From: Numida meleagris
Lineage: Eukaryota; Chordata; Aves; Galliformes; Numididae
Reading direction: 5' to 3'
DNA length: 64,000 bases
NCBI RefSeq assembly: GCF_002078875.1
Contig: NC_034414.1
Location: 25,305,782-25,369,781, forward strand
Below, in pieces: positions 53,001 through 58,930 of this stretch (position 1 is its first letter; the number at the start of each line of letters is the position of its first letter). The translations under genes and the position numbers were made by a program. The notes beneath the pieces were generated by a model. It did not search any database. It saw only the letters and a program-made list of their open reading frames with translations, and was not told the DNA's origin.

Positions 53001-53946
53001 TGGCACCAAGGCCCTTTCAAAGGGCTGTATAAGCAAGAAAGTATATTCGGGTCTGACTTCAAATATTAAAGGAAGAAGCAAAAGACTGTACAGAAGCAAA
53101 CTGTATCCTTGCAGTTTGTGCTCACAGAAAAGCATGCTTCCACTGATAGCTCCAAAAGTGAATGATTAACATTATCAGAAGCAAGTCAAGGCCTCCTTTT
53201 CACTGTTCATAAACACGGATCATATTTTCATACCTGGAAACAAGCACTGTAAGATTTAAATTGTTGCTTTTAAGAAAGAACATTGAGCTTTTGAGACTGT
53301 TAAGTGCATGACAAGTGTTACAGTTACTACTGGTGAAGGAAAAAAAAACATAGGAAGGAGGCTTAGCAAGATAGATCTGATGGCTGAAAGCTGGAACTGT
53401 GAGCAGAGTTGAATCTCAGAGACACTAAGAGCATGATATGGGTAAAATAAGCACTCGCGAGTCAAATGAGTGCAAATCACAGAAAATACCTCTTGCATTG
53501 GGATTGCTGGAGTACCACAGACAGCTGATATATGGGTTGAATGCAGAGTGTTGGAAAGGTGGTTCTACTGGAGGTAGCAATATTGGACAAGTGCATTTTC
53601 AAACAAGGCTAAGAAATAATACTGCAGGGAGGACACATGCAGGGAAAAAGCAGGTTGAGAGAGGTGATAAGGCAAGCAAAGAAGAACACTGAAAGGGGGG
53701 GGGGGACAGAGAAAAAAATACATGTATTTATGAAAGACCCCCACAAGGGAAATTACCATCTAGCATGACCACATCCTTGTTGTCCAGTAGCTGTGGTCTC
53801 TCAGCATCTGTGCTCCTTTCCTCTCCCTTCCTCTTATCTGCTTTCTTCACAATCTTTACTGCAGGTGAAGCTCTGGCTGCCAGAAACTGGTTTTGAAAGT
53901 GTATCAGGTCAGCCTCAGACTCCCCAGGCTTTGGTCTTGAGAACAT
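19882..53946 (-). CDS. RPAP1: RNA polymerase II-associated protein 1, full spliced CDS (1,447 aa)
   Basis: RPAP1 is a conserved eukaryotic factor (MINIYO in plants, Rba50 in yeast) that associates with RNA polymerase II, aids its assembly or nuclear entry and links it to Mediator-dependent transcription. The coding segments, each given as start-end on the minus strand, are the 24 exons listed below. Summed they give 4,344 nt with consistent phases and no internal stop. Visible features are: a conserved start [17 protein letters not shown] at 34-40 and KKSKIK at 78-83, possible nuclear-localisation basic patches; [18 protein letters not shown] at about 91-108; [12 protein letters not shown] at about 153-164; the RPAP1-N motif at about 228-272; the RPAP1-C motif at about 381-446; an acidic run at 525-536; and a long Leu-rich C-terminal half, probably helical repeats. 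It is about 50 residues longer than human RPAP1 as I recall it. Assignment is by recalled alignment along the whole length. Confidence 0.97.
20854..20910 (-). CDS. RPAP1: RPAP1 exon 24
   Basis: A 57-nt exon for residues 1378-1396 ([19 protein letters not shown]), flanked by TTGTTCTTAG and GTAAGG. It is phase 0 at both ends, so skipping it would preserve the frame. The human counterpart is VKAARRSMLQKTWLLADE. Confidence 0.95.
21629..21805 (-). CDS. RPAP1: RPAP1 exon 23
   Basis: A 177-nt, phase 0-0 exon for residues 1319-1377. It includes [20 protein letters not shown] and [20 protein letters not shown], among the best-conserved blocks of RPAP1. Acceptor GTTTCTTGCAG, donor GTAGGT. A longer open frame surrounds the exon, but only this part is homologous. 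Confidence 0.96.
23649..24453 (-). CDS. RPAP1: RPAP1 exon 22 (largest, 805 nt)
   Basis: Encodes residues 1050-1318 and enters in phase 2 (CC|C). The start reads [20 protein letters not shown], matching human [17 protein letters not shown]. Later blocks include [39 protein letters not shown] and [19 protein letters not shown]. Its length is not a multiple of three, so skipping would shift the frame. A TG repeat lies 39 nt upstream of its acceptor. Confidence 0.97.
24493..24524 (+). repeat. (CA)n microsatellite beside the exon 22 acceptor
   Basis: About 16 CA units with one CG interruption. In the RPAP1 transcript this reads as a (UG)n tract that ends 38 nt upstream of the exon 22 3' splice site. 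Such tracts bind TDP-43 and CELF-type proteins. Confidence 0.95.
25703..25845 (-). CDS. RPAP1: RPAP1 exon 21
   Basis: A 143-nt exon for residues 1003-1049, phase 0 in and phase 2 out. It contains [20 protein letters not shown] (human [21 protein letters not shown]). The acceptor TTTCTTTCCCATGCAG is pyrimidine-rich and U2-like, although the donor of the same intron is U12-like. Donor GTAAGC. Confidence 0.96.
26316..26465 (-). CDS. RPAP1: RPAP1 exon 20
   Basis: A 150-nt, phase 0-0 exon for residues 953-1002. It contains [18 protein letters not shown] (human [18 protein letters not shown]). The acceptor is TTCCTTTATAG. The donor is GTATCCTTG, which equals the U12-type consensus and is a poor U2 site. 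Confidence 0.95.
27100..27295 (-). CDS. RPAP1: RPAP1 exon 19
   Basis: A 196-nt exon for residues 887-952, entering in phase 2. It contains [36 protein letters not shown] and [20 protein letters not shown], each aligned with human RPAP1. Donor GTGAGA; acceptor TGTTCACACAG. Confidence 0.96.
28671..28780 (-). CDS. RPAP1: RPAP1 exon 18
   Basis: A 110-nt exon for residues 851-886, leaving in phase 2. [20 protein letters not shown] and [16 protein letters not shown] match human DMQRLSEELLLPLLSQPTLGSLWDSL. It is too short to appear as a clean open frame from an ATG and was placed by homology and splice sites (TTTTATGCAG and GTAAAA). Confidence 0.94.
30671..30872 (-). CDS. RPAP1: RPAP1 exon 17
   Basis: A 202-nt exon for residues 783-850, entering in phase 2. 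The start is [20 protein letters not shown], followed by [15 protein letters not shown] and [15 protein letters not shown] (human LLFLGAYYQAWSQQ). Acceptor CATGTTTCAG; donor GTAAGG. Confidence 0.95.
31655..31834 (-). CDS. RPAP1: RPAP1 exon 16
   Basis: A 180-nt exon for residues 723-782, phase 2 at both ends. It contains [18 protein letters not shown] and [20 protein letters not shown] (human RELYPVLMRALQVVPREL, SMQRIASLLTLLTQLTLAAG). Donor GTAGGC. Confidence 0.95.
31925..32155 (-). mobile_element. Diverged CR1 fragment in intron 15
   Basis: Blocks TCTGAAAAATCTGTTCCAGT, CACAGTAGAAGTTGTTTTCC and GCTGCCACTGGAAGGACTTG resemble the complement of the CR1 3' region ('ctgttccagtg-ctgaccaccctc...' and '...ctggaaggagtctggct'). 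The copy is old, lacks the terminal repeat, and has uncertain boundaries. Confidence 0.6.
33128..33285 (-). CDS. RPAP1: RPAP1 exon 15
   Basis: A 158-nt exon for residues 671-722, leaving in phase 2. [20 protein letters not shown] and [18 protein letters not shown] correspond to human DLRSRLCRIIAEAPQE and LSTEALRLWAVAASYGQG. The donor GTACAG is below average in strength. Confidence 0.95.
35303..35535 (-). mobile_element. CR1 LINE 3' fragment in intron 14
   Basis: The stretch opens with CTCATAGAGTCACAGAG, a decayed complement of the CR1 terminus. It continues with AAAGGACCTCTGGTAACTGC and CAGGTTGCTCAGAGCTGGGT, then AGTCTGACCACTTTCACTTT, which are CR1 3'-UTR landmarks in their expected order. 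It is inserted antisense to the plus strand, the same direction as RPAP1. Confidence 0.8.
35886..36065 (-). CDS. RPAP1: RPAP1 exon 14
   Basis: A 180-nt, phase 0-0 exon for residues 611-670. It contains [20 protein letters not shown] and [20 protein letters not shown] (human [40 protein letters not shown]). Acceptor TATTTTTCTGCAG; donor GTAAGT. Confidence 0.97.
36234..36368 (-). CDS. RPAP1: RPAP1 exon 13
   Basis: A 135-nt, phase 0-0 exon for residues 566-610. [20 protein letters not shown] matches human RLRYVLEVTYPGPAVVLDIL, followed by [13 protein letters not shown]. Acceptor TTTTCCTTTCAG; donor GTAAAT. Intron 13 to exon 14 is only 168 bp. Confidence 0.97.
38076..38264 (-). CDS. RPAP1: RPAP1 exon 12 with the acidic run
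   Basis: A 189-nt, phase 0-0 exon for residues 503-565. It begins [18 protein letters not shown] (human FSWYHGALTFPLMPSQ). Then come five Glu, one Asp and six Glu (525-536) and a basic [10 protein letters not shown], ending VARYDVVK. The acidic run is encoded by GAA/GAG repeats. Human has a shorter mixed Asp/Glu segment here. Confidence 0.96.
38164..38198 (+). repeat. (CTT)n trinucleotide repeat in coding exon 12
   Basis: Repeated CTT/CTC triplets which read as GAA/GAG on the coding strand and encode the polyglutamate run of RPAP1. In-frame triplet repeats of this kind commonly vary in length without breaking the frame. Confidence 0.9.
40520..40687 (-). CDS. RPAP1: RPAP1 exon 11
   Basis: A 168-nt, phase 0-0 exon for residues 447-502. 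It carries [20 protein letters not shown] and [16 protein letters not shown], close to human [20 protein letters not shown] and AIRALRALLVAPGDEE. Acceptor AATACCTTTCAG; donor GTGAGA. Confidence 0.98.
41520..41573 (+). repeat. Imperfect ATC/ATG trinucleotide repeat, intron 10
   Basis: Repeated ATC-type triplets (CTATCATC, CATCATCAC) are followed by ATGATGATG, making a short self-complementary simple repeat. It superficially resembles snoRNA C-box sequence on the minus strand, but no D box is present at a suitable distance. Confidence 0.75.
42266..42367 (-). CDS. RPAP1: RPAP1 exon 10 (end of RPAP1-C motif)
   Basis: A 102-nt, phase 0-0 exon for residues 413-446: [20 protein letters not shown], then [14 protein letters not shown]. 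The human equivalent is [32 protein letters not shown]. With exon 9 it forms the RPAP1-C domain, the most conserved part of the family from plants to animals. Acceptor CCCCCATTTAG; donor GTAAGT. Confidence 0.97.
42826..42924 (-). CDS. RPAP1: RPAP1 exon 9 (start of RPAP1-C motif)
   Basis: A 99-nt, phase 0-0 exon for residues 380-412. [12 protein letters not shown] is followed by [15 protein letters not shown], nearly identical to human RPAP1. The histidine triplet in LGLHHHGEE is a family hallmark. Acceptor CTTTATGTTAG; donor GTAGGT. The exon lacks a suitable ATG-started open frame and was found by homology. Confidence 0.97.
43355..43497 (-). CDS. RPAP1: RPAP1 exon 8
   Basis: A 143-nt exon for residues 332-379, entering in phase 1 (G|GT) and leaving in phase 0. 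[20 protein letters not shown] matches human [20 protein letters not shown]. The only frame-compatible donor is AAAAAG|GTTTAA, which is far from consensus; reading on would reach a stop codon at once. Confidence 0.93.
43498..47392 (-). other. RPAP1: RPAP1 intron 7 (3.9 kb)
   Basis: The second-largest intron. It contains a short CA run near 45917-45929 and AT-rich unique sequence. I see no nested gene, no recognisable snoRNA and no clear repeat. A 133-codon open frame on the minus strand (45562-45963) resembles no protein I know. Confidence 0.7.
47393..47599 (-). CDS. RPAP1: RPAP1 exon 7
   Basis: A 207-nt exon for residues 263-331, phase 1 at both ends. It starts [10 protein letters not shown], completing the RPAP1-N motif (human [10 protein letters not shown]). 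The remainder is a poorly conserved, polar linker, as in other vertebrates. Acceptor AATACTTGCAG; donor GTAAGA. Confidence 0.95.
48339..48515 (-). CDS. RPAP1: RPAP1 exon 6 (RPAP1-N motif)
   Basis: A 177-nt exon for residues 204-262, phase 1 at both ends. The block [20 protein letters not shown], then [16 protein letters not shown], is the RPAP1-N domain (human EQEAQTIHEENIARLQAM and EEILQEQQRLLAQL). It is predicted to be a charged helix. Acceptor GGATCTTTCAG; donor GTATGT. Confidence 0.97.
50469..50646 (-). CDS. RPAP1: RPAP1 exon 5
   Basis: A 178-nt exon for residues 145-203, phase 0 in and phase 1 out. The conserved start is [18 protein letters not shown] (human GKRSIFAQEIAARRIAEA), a short motif shared across vertebrates. 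The rest is Ser/Ala-rich and variable. Acceptor TTGTTTGCAG; donor GTAAGT. Confidence 0.96.
51993..52085 (-). CDS. RPAP1: RPAP1 exon 4
   Basis: A 93-nt, phase 0-0 exon for residues 114-144: [20 protein letters not shown], then [11 protein letters not shown]. The human counterpart is [26 protein letters not shown]. Acceptor TTTTTTGATGCAG; donor GTAAGA. Confidence 0.95.
52642..52790 (-). CDS. RPAP1: RPAP1 exon 3
   Basis: A 149-nt exon for residues 64-113, entering in phase 1. [19 protein letters not shown] contains a basic patch. [20 protein letters not shown] is highly conserved (human [20 protein letters not shown]). Acceptor CCTGCACAG; donor GTATGT. Confidence 0.97.
53695..53705 (+). repeat. 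G11 homopolymer in intron 2
   Basis: Eleven consecutive G on the plus strand (C11 in the RPAP1 transcript) about 50 nt downstream of the exon 2 donor. It is prone to sequencing and length error. Confidence 0.95.
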
Positions 53947-54036
53947 CTTGTCTTCTTGTTTTTGCAGGCCGATCCTGCTTGCTGTTCACATGAAACCTAC
54001 TGAACACATGGAAAACTGGTCACTGAACTGGCTTTC
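53757..54036 (-). CDS. RPAP1: RPAP1 exon 2 with the start codon
   Basis: The exon begins after a strong acceptor (CTTCTATCCCCTCCCCAG) at 54037. It carries 90 nt of 5' UTR, the ATG at 53946-53944, and codons 1-63 plus one base. The N-terminus [10 protein letters not shown] with [12 protein letters not shown] matches human [25 protein letters not shown], which fixes the start. The ATG is preceded by AGACAAG, with A at -3 relative to the start, a fair Kozak context. The donor is GTAATT. Confidence 0.94.
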
Positions 54037-54556
54037 CTGGGGAGGGGATAGAAGCAGCAAGGGAAAACTACTCACTTTTGTCCTGCTCTGTTCTTTCTGT
54101 ATACATCACAGCTGCCCTACTTCACTATCACCCCAGGATACAACCAGTTGTACCAGCATCCCAGACAAACAGTTTACCTTGTTCTTCACTGCCAAACAAT
54201 GTGCTACTAGACAAGTCAACACCTGGTCTACCATCCAGCTGGGAGCAGAATGTCATTCATCCAGCAAGAAGAAAGGCAACAAGCGTATCACTCCCAGAAT
54301 GCCAACCACATGGCCTTGGATTTGCAAAGCCACAGAAGTACCTACACTAAGGCAGCAGATTTAACTTAGTCCAGAAACAGCACCAAATAAGAATGTCAGA
54401 GACACAGTATCATGAAAACCTCTTCCCCTCACCATACTATTGTCTTCTCAATACCGCAGCGTTAGCATCTCTGTCAGGATGCAAGAGTCTGTTCATGTAG
54501 ATGAGGACAGAATACTCAGTACTACAGCTCCCCTTCTCTTTCTAACCTCCCAACTG

Positions 54557-54564
54557 AAAAAAAA

Positions 54565-54596
<32 letters not shown>
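54557..54596 (+). repeat. Poly(A) tract A27-G-A12
   Basis: A long adenosine homopolymer in intron 1. It could be the tail of an old retrocopy, but the preceding sequence shows no recognisable gene or retroelement body and I see no flanking target-site duplication. Confidence 0.9.
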
Positions 54597-54597
<1 letters not shown>

Positions 54598-57500
54598 CTT
54601 TTTTTTCTTATGTAGCACTTCTGCTTTAGTTCACTCTGTTTCATTGTCCTCTTCCTGGTAGAAGGTATGCCATTTCCAAGCATTCTCATTCACTGCTCAG
54701 ACCAGTTTTGGGTTGAAAGCCGGGGGTGGTATTTATAAACACTTGTATCTTGGTGCATATCAGAACTTAGAAGGAAGACAACTCTTCCACCTCTTGTCTA
54801 CTGGCCATGAAAATACTTGCAAATTTACTCTCCATCTCTCATTCCCAGAGCCTGGGACCATCAGTTCGTTTCTGATACACAGCAAGTAAAATGTTTGCAA
54901 ATACACTTCATGCTAATTGAATCACTGATCACCACTAATGCTGCAGACTTGACACCCTCCCACACATGGTATTTCGAAATATTTTGTACATATTTGATCT
55001 CTTCTACATTTAAAAGACCATCAGGACTCAGCGATGATTTACTGTTAAGTTGGTAAGGGAAATGGACGCGGATTTTTAAAACTACGATCATCTGCCATGT
55101 GGATAGGCTATACACATGAGAAAATGCAAAGCTTCAAAGTGAATCTCTGTCTTAATCTCAGACCAAAACAAAGTTCAACCCCCACAAAGGCAAGCCTGCC
55201 CTGAAACCAATGTTTTGTTTGTCTTGTGCTATTATCACCTTTTGTTGTGAAGAATGCAGGAAGATATCTTCTGGGAAGGATGCTGATAGACACAAGAATT
55301 ACCTCCCTCATGCAGTATTTATGACCAACGCTTGGAATGTTTATACCAACTTTAGTGATCCCATTCTTAATCAGCGTCAGTTAGATATGGAGCTGCTTCC
55401 TCCATCAACACTAAATTAAGAGAGGTCTGGGCAGTTTTACAGTTTCGTGTTCTTTTGTTTCGGAGCTTTTTTGGTTATGTTTTCTTCTTTTTTTTTTTTT
55501 AATCAAGGCTTTCAAGCAAAACAACACCCATATAAGACCTGCTGAAAATGCTTTTTTCTGTCCCAACTTTTGTGCAAAAAAATGAATTCAAAGCTTACAG
55601 ATTTAAGAGCTTTGTGCACCAATCTCAAGTAGATTTTACAAGGCTTTGAGTTTCCAGGGACTCCATTCATTTCAGCACTCGTTACTGCAGAAAGAGACCT
55701 CTTCATATGATGCCAGCATCATAAGTTAGTTGCTCAATTTCAGACATCTCACCACACTGGCCTTAATGAAAGCTGTCAGCTCAAGAGTCCCAGAACAACA
55801 ACCTCCATTTACACCAAGCATACATACAGCACAGACAGCAGCAAGGGAACTCTCCCATGCCCTCTGAACCATGAAATCCTCTCCAACCCACAGAGAAAAT
55901 GCCTTAATTCTCTGCCAACACCATAAAGGACAGCTGTAGAACACGGTCACCGGTAAGGGGCAACTTCAGAGCAGGAAGGAAGCAGAGCATGCCGCTACCT
56001 TGCCTCCAAATGTAACAAAAACACTTGGGATGTCAACACAGTTCCGACTCATGCTGAAAAGGCAAAAACACTGCCTTGAAGCCTAGTTCCCTTCAAAATG
56101 CACAGCAAAAACTGCAGCTCCTGCAGATGGCTCCTTTTTTTGTGCACTCCAAGCACAAGCATCTGTACTTGCTGTTTATTTATGGAGTTGCCTGCCATAA
56201 CGGGCTGCTATGGTCATACTTCAGTTGATAGGTCCCTCTTTGATATGCCTAAGCAGCAGAACATGCATCAAGAGGCAAATGTTTTATACCCTGTCATCAT
56301 GGGCTTCAAAGCCAGAAGGAGGATGATGGCAGTAGGATTAGCAGACGCAAAATGCCTAGTTATAAGCAAAGTGTACTGCTAATCTTTCTGTGAAAGGCTT
56401 CTTCCACACAGGGACACATACACAGTTGTCTGAGTCTCCACATATTACACTGCTCAGAAATATACTGGACCTTGAAACCGCTTTCATTTGTCTTGAGAAT
56501 TGCTAGTCACAAGAAGCCAATTTTGCAGTCACTGCCTAAAGAAGTTAGAAAGTCATCCAAAAGTAAGTTGTTATAGGATGGTAACACAGAGATGGCAACT
56601 AGTTTGGTGTAGCAAATAGATAAAAGATTTAAATGTGCTATTTCCATGTTCTAACTGGGTCTAGAAATTTAATAAAACCAAGACCTTTGACTTGGTCCTT
56701 CTGCAGTCCAACAACAGAGAAATCGTTTAAATTGTACTTGCATGCTAACAAAATGTAGAGAAAATAGTCTGCTTTCTAATGGTACCTGTTTCCATACCCA
56801 CCAAAGGCCATCTAAGCACATTAGAAACCTGGCCATCATAAAGAGCAATTTCTTATCCATCAGCACTCCAAGAAAACAAGTAAGAAAAATAACTAACAGT
56901 ACTGATCATCAGCACTGATGCCAGCTCTATGCAGTTTGGTTATCCCCAATCTTGCAGCCTGCTATTTAAAAGCTAAGTGAACAAAAGCTGTTTGTCTAAA
57001 GGGACCATCACCTAGCTGACACATAGCCCAGGGGGACGTTGTCCTAGAGAGGTTTGCAAGGGGTCGGAAATGCAGTGAAAGGACCACGAGCACCTATACG
57101 CACGAGATACAGAATCATTTGCTGATATATCGTTTGTCTGTACTAAGAATCTCAAAAAAAACTTTTCCGATATGCTTTGGACTGCCCACAGATACACCTG
57201 TTGAAAAGCCTGCTGGTGCTGTAGATAGTTTAACAAACGTAGCTGGAACCTGGTTGAAGTTGGACTAAAAAAGGGTGCGAAGGCACAAAGGGCAACAAAG
57301 CCACAGTCTGCTTCAAGTGCGAAGACACACTTTTTGATTAACCAATTTCAGCTCGAGCATCAGCCCAAGGACGAACGCCAGTTAGGGCAGTAAGAGGCTC
57401 TAATCATAAATTAATGCATCACCAGTGTAACACTGAAGATTGCACTTACTTTACAAAAACACCAAGATTTAGAATACCTCTGGTTTTCCTGGAGCAGCTT

Positions 57501-57885
57501 TTAAGCTCCTGAGACACATTATCCATTCCTACCACTACCCTCAGCAGATGTAAGTCAACGTAAGAATCAGGCATAGCTTTCTTTAGAGCTAAGAGCTACT
57601 ACACTTCAGCACATGAATTTTCACAGTTGCCACCAGGCTACAGAAAAATATACTTAGTTGATATAAGCCACTACCACACTGATTTTTATTTTCTTTAGAT
57701 CATCTGAATTTACAGTGCATTTTTCATTCTGCAGCAGTAGAGACCCACAGCCCATAAGAATAATTTAAATTACAACAATAGCCATGAACCTGAAAGGGTT
57801 AAGGAAGGAAAGGCAGCAACTATAAGTAAAAACAAAGAATCATCTCCGAATTCTACTAATTTCTGAATGTTGTCATCTTTTTGTC

Positions 57886-58129
57886 ACAGAATCATAGAAT
57901 CACTTGAGTTGGAAGAGGCTCTTAAAGGCCATCTAGTCCAACTCCCCTGCAATGAACAGGGACGCTTACAGCTAGATCAGGTGTTCAGAGCCTGGTCCAG
58001 CCTGACCTTGAATGTCTCCAGGGATGGGGCATCCACCACCTCCCTGGGTAAACTGTTCCAGTGCCTCACTACCCTTACTGTAAAAATCTTCTTTATGTCC
58101 AATCTAAATCTCCCCTCTTCTAGTTTTTA
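57886..58129 (-). mobile_element. CR1 LINE 3' fragment in intron 1
   Basis: Starts with AGAATCATAGAATCAC, the complement of the CR1 terminal repeat. It continues with GAGTTGGAAGAGGCTCTTAA, GGCCATCTAGTCCAACTCCC, CAGGGATGGGGCATCCACCA and TGTTCCAGTGCCTCACTACC. The copy is about 245 bp, well preserved and 5'-truncated, so it is the youngest insertion in the window. It reads in the same direction as RPAP1. Its presence marks the genome as avian or otherwise sauropsid. Confidence 0.95.
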
Positions 58130-58708
58130 ACCCCCTTCTCAAGCCTAACTTGCGTTCAACGTCCAAGTTTGCATTCTTTTACAAAAGAAATCAGGTTTGG
58201 GTTAAAGAAGAAAACAAGATCCTGCTGTCATATCAGTGCCCCCAATCAGTGTATTTCTGGCTTATACCTCAGACCTTGTTGGCTGACAAACAGAATTAAA
58301 GAGAGAAAAAGTCACACTTCAGCCTCTCCGAGACAGCCCAGCTGCCAAGAGAAAGGCACAACTTCTCTGCTCCAGGTTATCAGCCAGTGAAAGCGTCACA
58401 CGGCGCAGCTCAAAGCAGGCCTGCAACAACAGCTGCTATTACCAAGCTGAGGAGGTGACGTGCCCTGACGCCTCTAGGTCTGAGCCAGGCCCCTAACAGC
58501 GCACCGAAAGAGGGATGTTAGAGAGGGACTCTGCAGCAGCCAGCGTCCAGGGGAGCCGGAACATTGGTCCGGCGGGGCCACAGAGCGCCTGATGTGACAA
58601 CAGACCCGAGAAACGGCCCCGAGGCCCACGCAGTCGCTACAGCCCCACTGTACGGGGTGGCCCCGGGCGCCACTCACCTGCACCCGGCCCACGCCGCTCT
58701 CTGCCAGC

Positions 58709-58752
58709 ACTTCCGCTCTGCCCCGCAGCGCTACTTCCGCGGCCACTTCCGC
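58709..58752 (-). promoter_or_regulatory. Three ETS/GABP-type sites
   Basis: ACTTCCGC occurs three times on the plus strand, at 58709-58716, 58733-58740 and 58745-58752 (GCGGAAGT on the RPAP1 strand). The spacings are 24 and 12 bp, about two helical turns and one. GCGGAAGT is the classic ETS-family and GABP site of housekeeping promoters. Confidence 0.75.
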
Positions 58753-58784
58753 CCGCGCTTCCCTCCGCCGGCTGAGGCGGGGCG

Positions 58785-58794
58785 CCGCCATTTT
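58785..58794 (-). promoter_or_regulatory. YY1-type element overlapping an ATG
   Basis: GAAAATGGCGGCG on the minus strand matches the core AANATGGCGGC of YY1 sites. In TATA-less promoters these lie just downstream of the start site and often supply an initiator ATG. Here it supplies the ATG of the predicted upstream ORF. Confidence 0.7.
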
Positions 58795-58930
58795 CCCTCA
58801 GGTCAGCGGGTGTTCTGTTGTTGTTGCCCCGCGCCGGGGCTGTGATGCACATCCAGCGGCCCGTGCCGCCTCCCCGCTGCCCGGGGAGGAGGCGTGTGAA
58901 GCAGCCTGGCATCGCTGGCGATTTGGCGCA

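Larger units (their letters stand above)
54037..58677 (-). other. RPAP1: RPAP1 intron 1 (4.6 kb)
   Basis: The largest intron, starting at GTGAGTG after the CpG-rich first exon. It contains an A27-G-A12 tract, a CR1 insertion at 57.9-58.1 kb, and otherwise unique AT-rich sequence. No nested exon is visible. Confidence 0.75.
53986..58791 (-). promoter_or_regulatory. Predicted upstream ORF spanning exons 1-2 (54 codons)
   Basis: If transcription begins upstream of 58791, the ATG inside the YY1-type motif opens a frame of 38 codons in exon 1 (58791-58678). It continues in phase across the exon 1/2 junction for 16 codons and ends at TGA 53988-53986, 39 nt before the RPAP1 ATG. Two further in-frame ATGs lie near its end. 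If real, it would be expected to lower RPAP1 translation or rely on re-initiation. Whether the true start site includes this ATG is unknown. Confidence 0.4.
58678..58810 (-). other. RPAP1: RPAP1 exon 1 (non-coding)
   Basis: The donor CAG|GTGAGTG at 58678/58677 is near perfect. It is the best match within the CpG-rich promoter, on the correct strand, 4.6 kb before the exon 2 acceptor. The 5' end is a guess based on YY1-type elements usually lying shortly after the start site. An ATG within it is out of place for RPAP1 homology, so I treat the exon as 5' UTR with an upstream ORF. Confidence 0.7.
19536..58830 (-). other. RPAP1: RPAP1 gene, transcribed region (25 exons)
   Basis: The inferred primary transcript starts just upstream of the ETS/YY1-containing first exon and ends after the AATAAA at 19571-19566. 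The 24 introns range from about 100 bp (between exons 23 and 24 about 0.7 kb; the shortest is intron 13) to about 4.6 kb (intron 1). All reconstructed introns are GT-AG. Both ends of the transcript are inferred from motifs, not from transcript data, so they may be off by tens of bases. Confidence 0.85.
58540..58930. promoter_or_regulatory. RPAP1: CpG-rich RPAP1 promoter
   Basis: This is the only clearly GC- and CpG-dense segment in the window, and it covers RPAP1 exon 1. There is no TATA box, consistent with a housekeeping promoter. A TGACG half-CRE lies further into intron 1 at about 58456-58460. CpG density continues about 100 bp past the inferred start site in the other direction, so divergent transcription is possible, but I see no divergent gene. 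Confidence 0.85.

Noticed and set aside
53948..54364. 138-codon plus-strand open frame overlapping exon 2
   Set aside because: It is antisense to the RPAP1 5' UTR exon and the adjacent intron, with no recognisable domain. Two overlapping plus frames in the same place point to chance.
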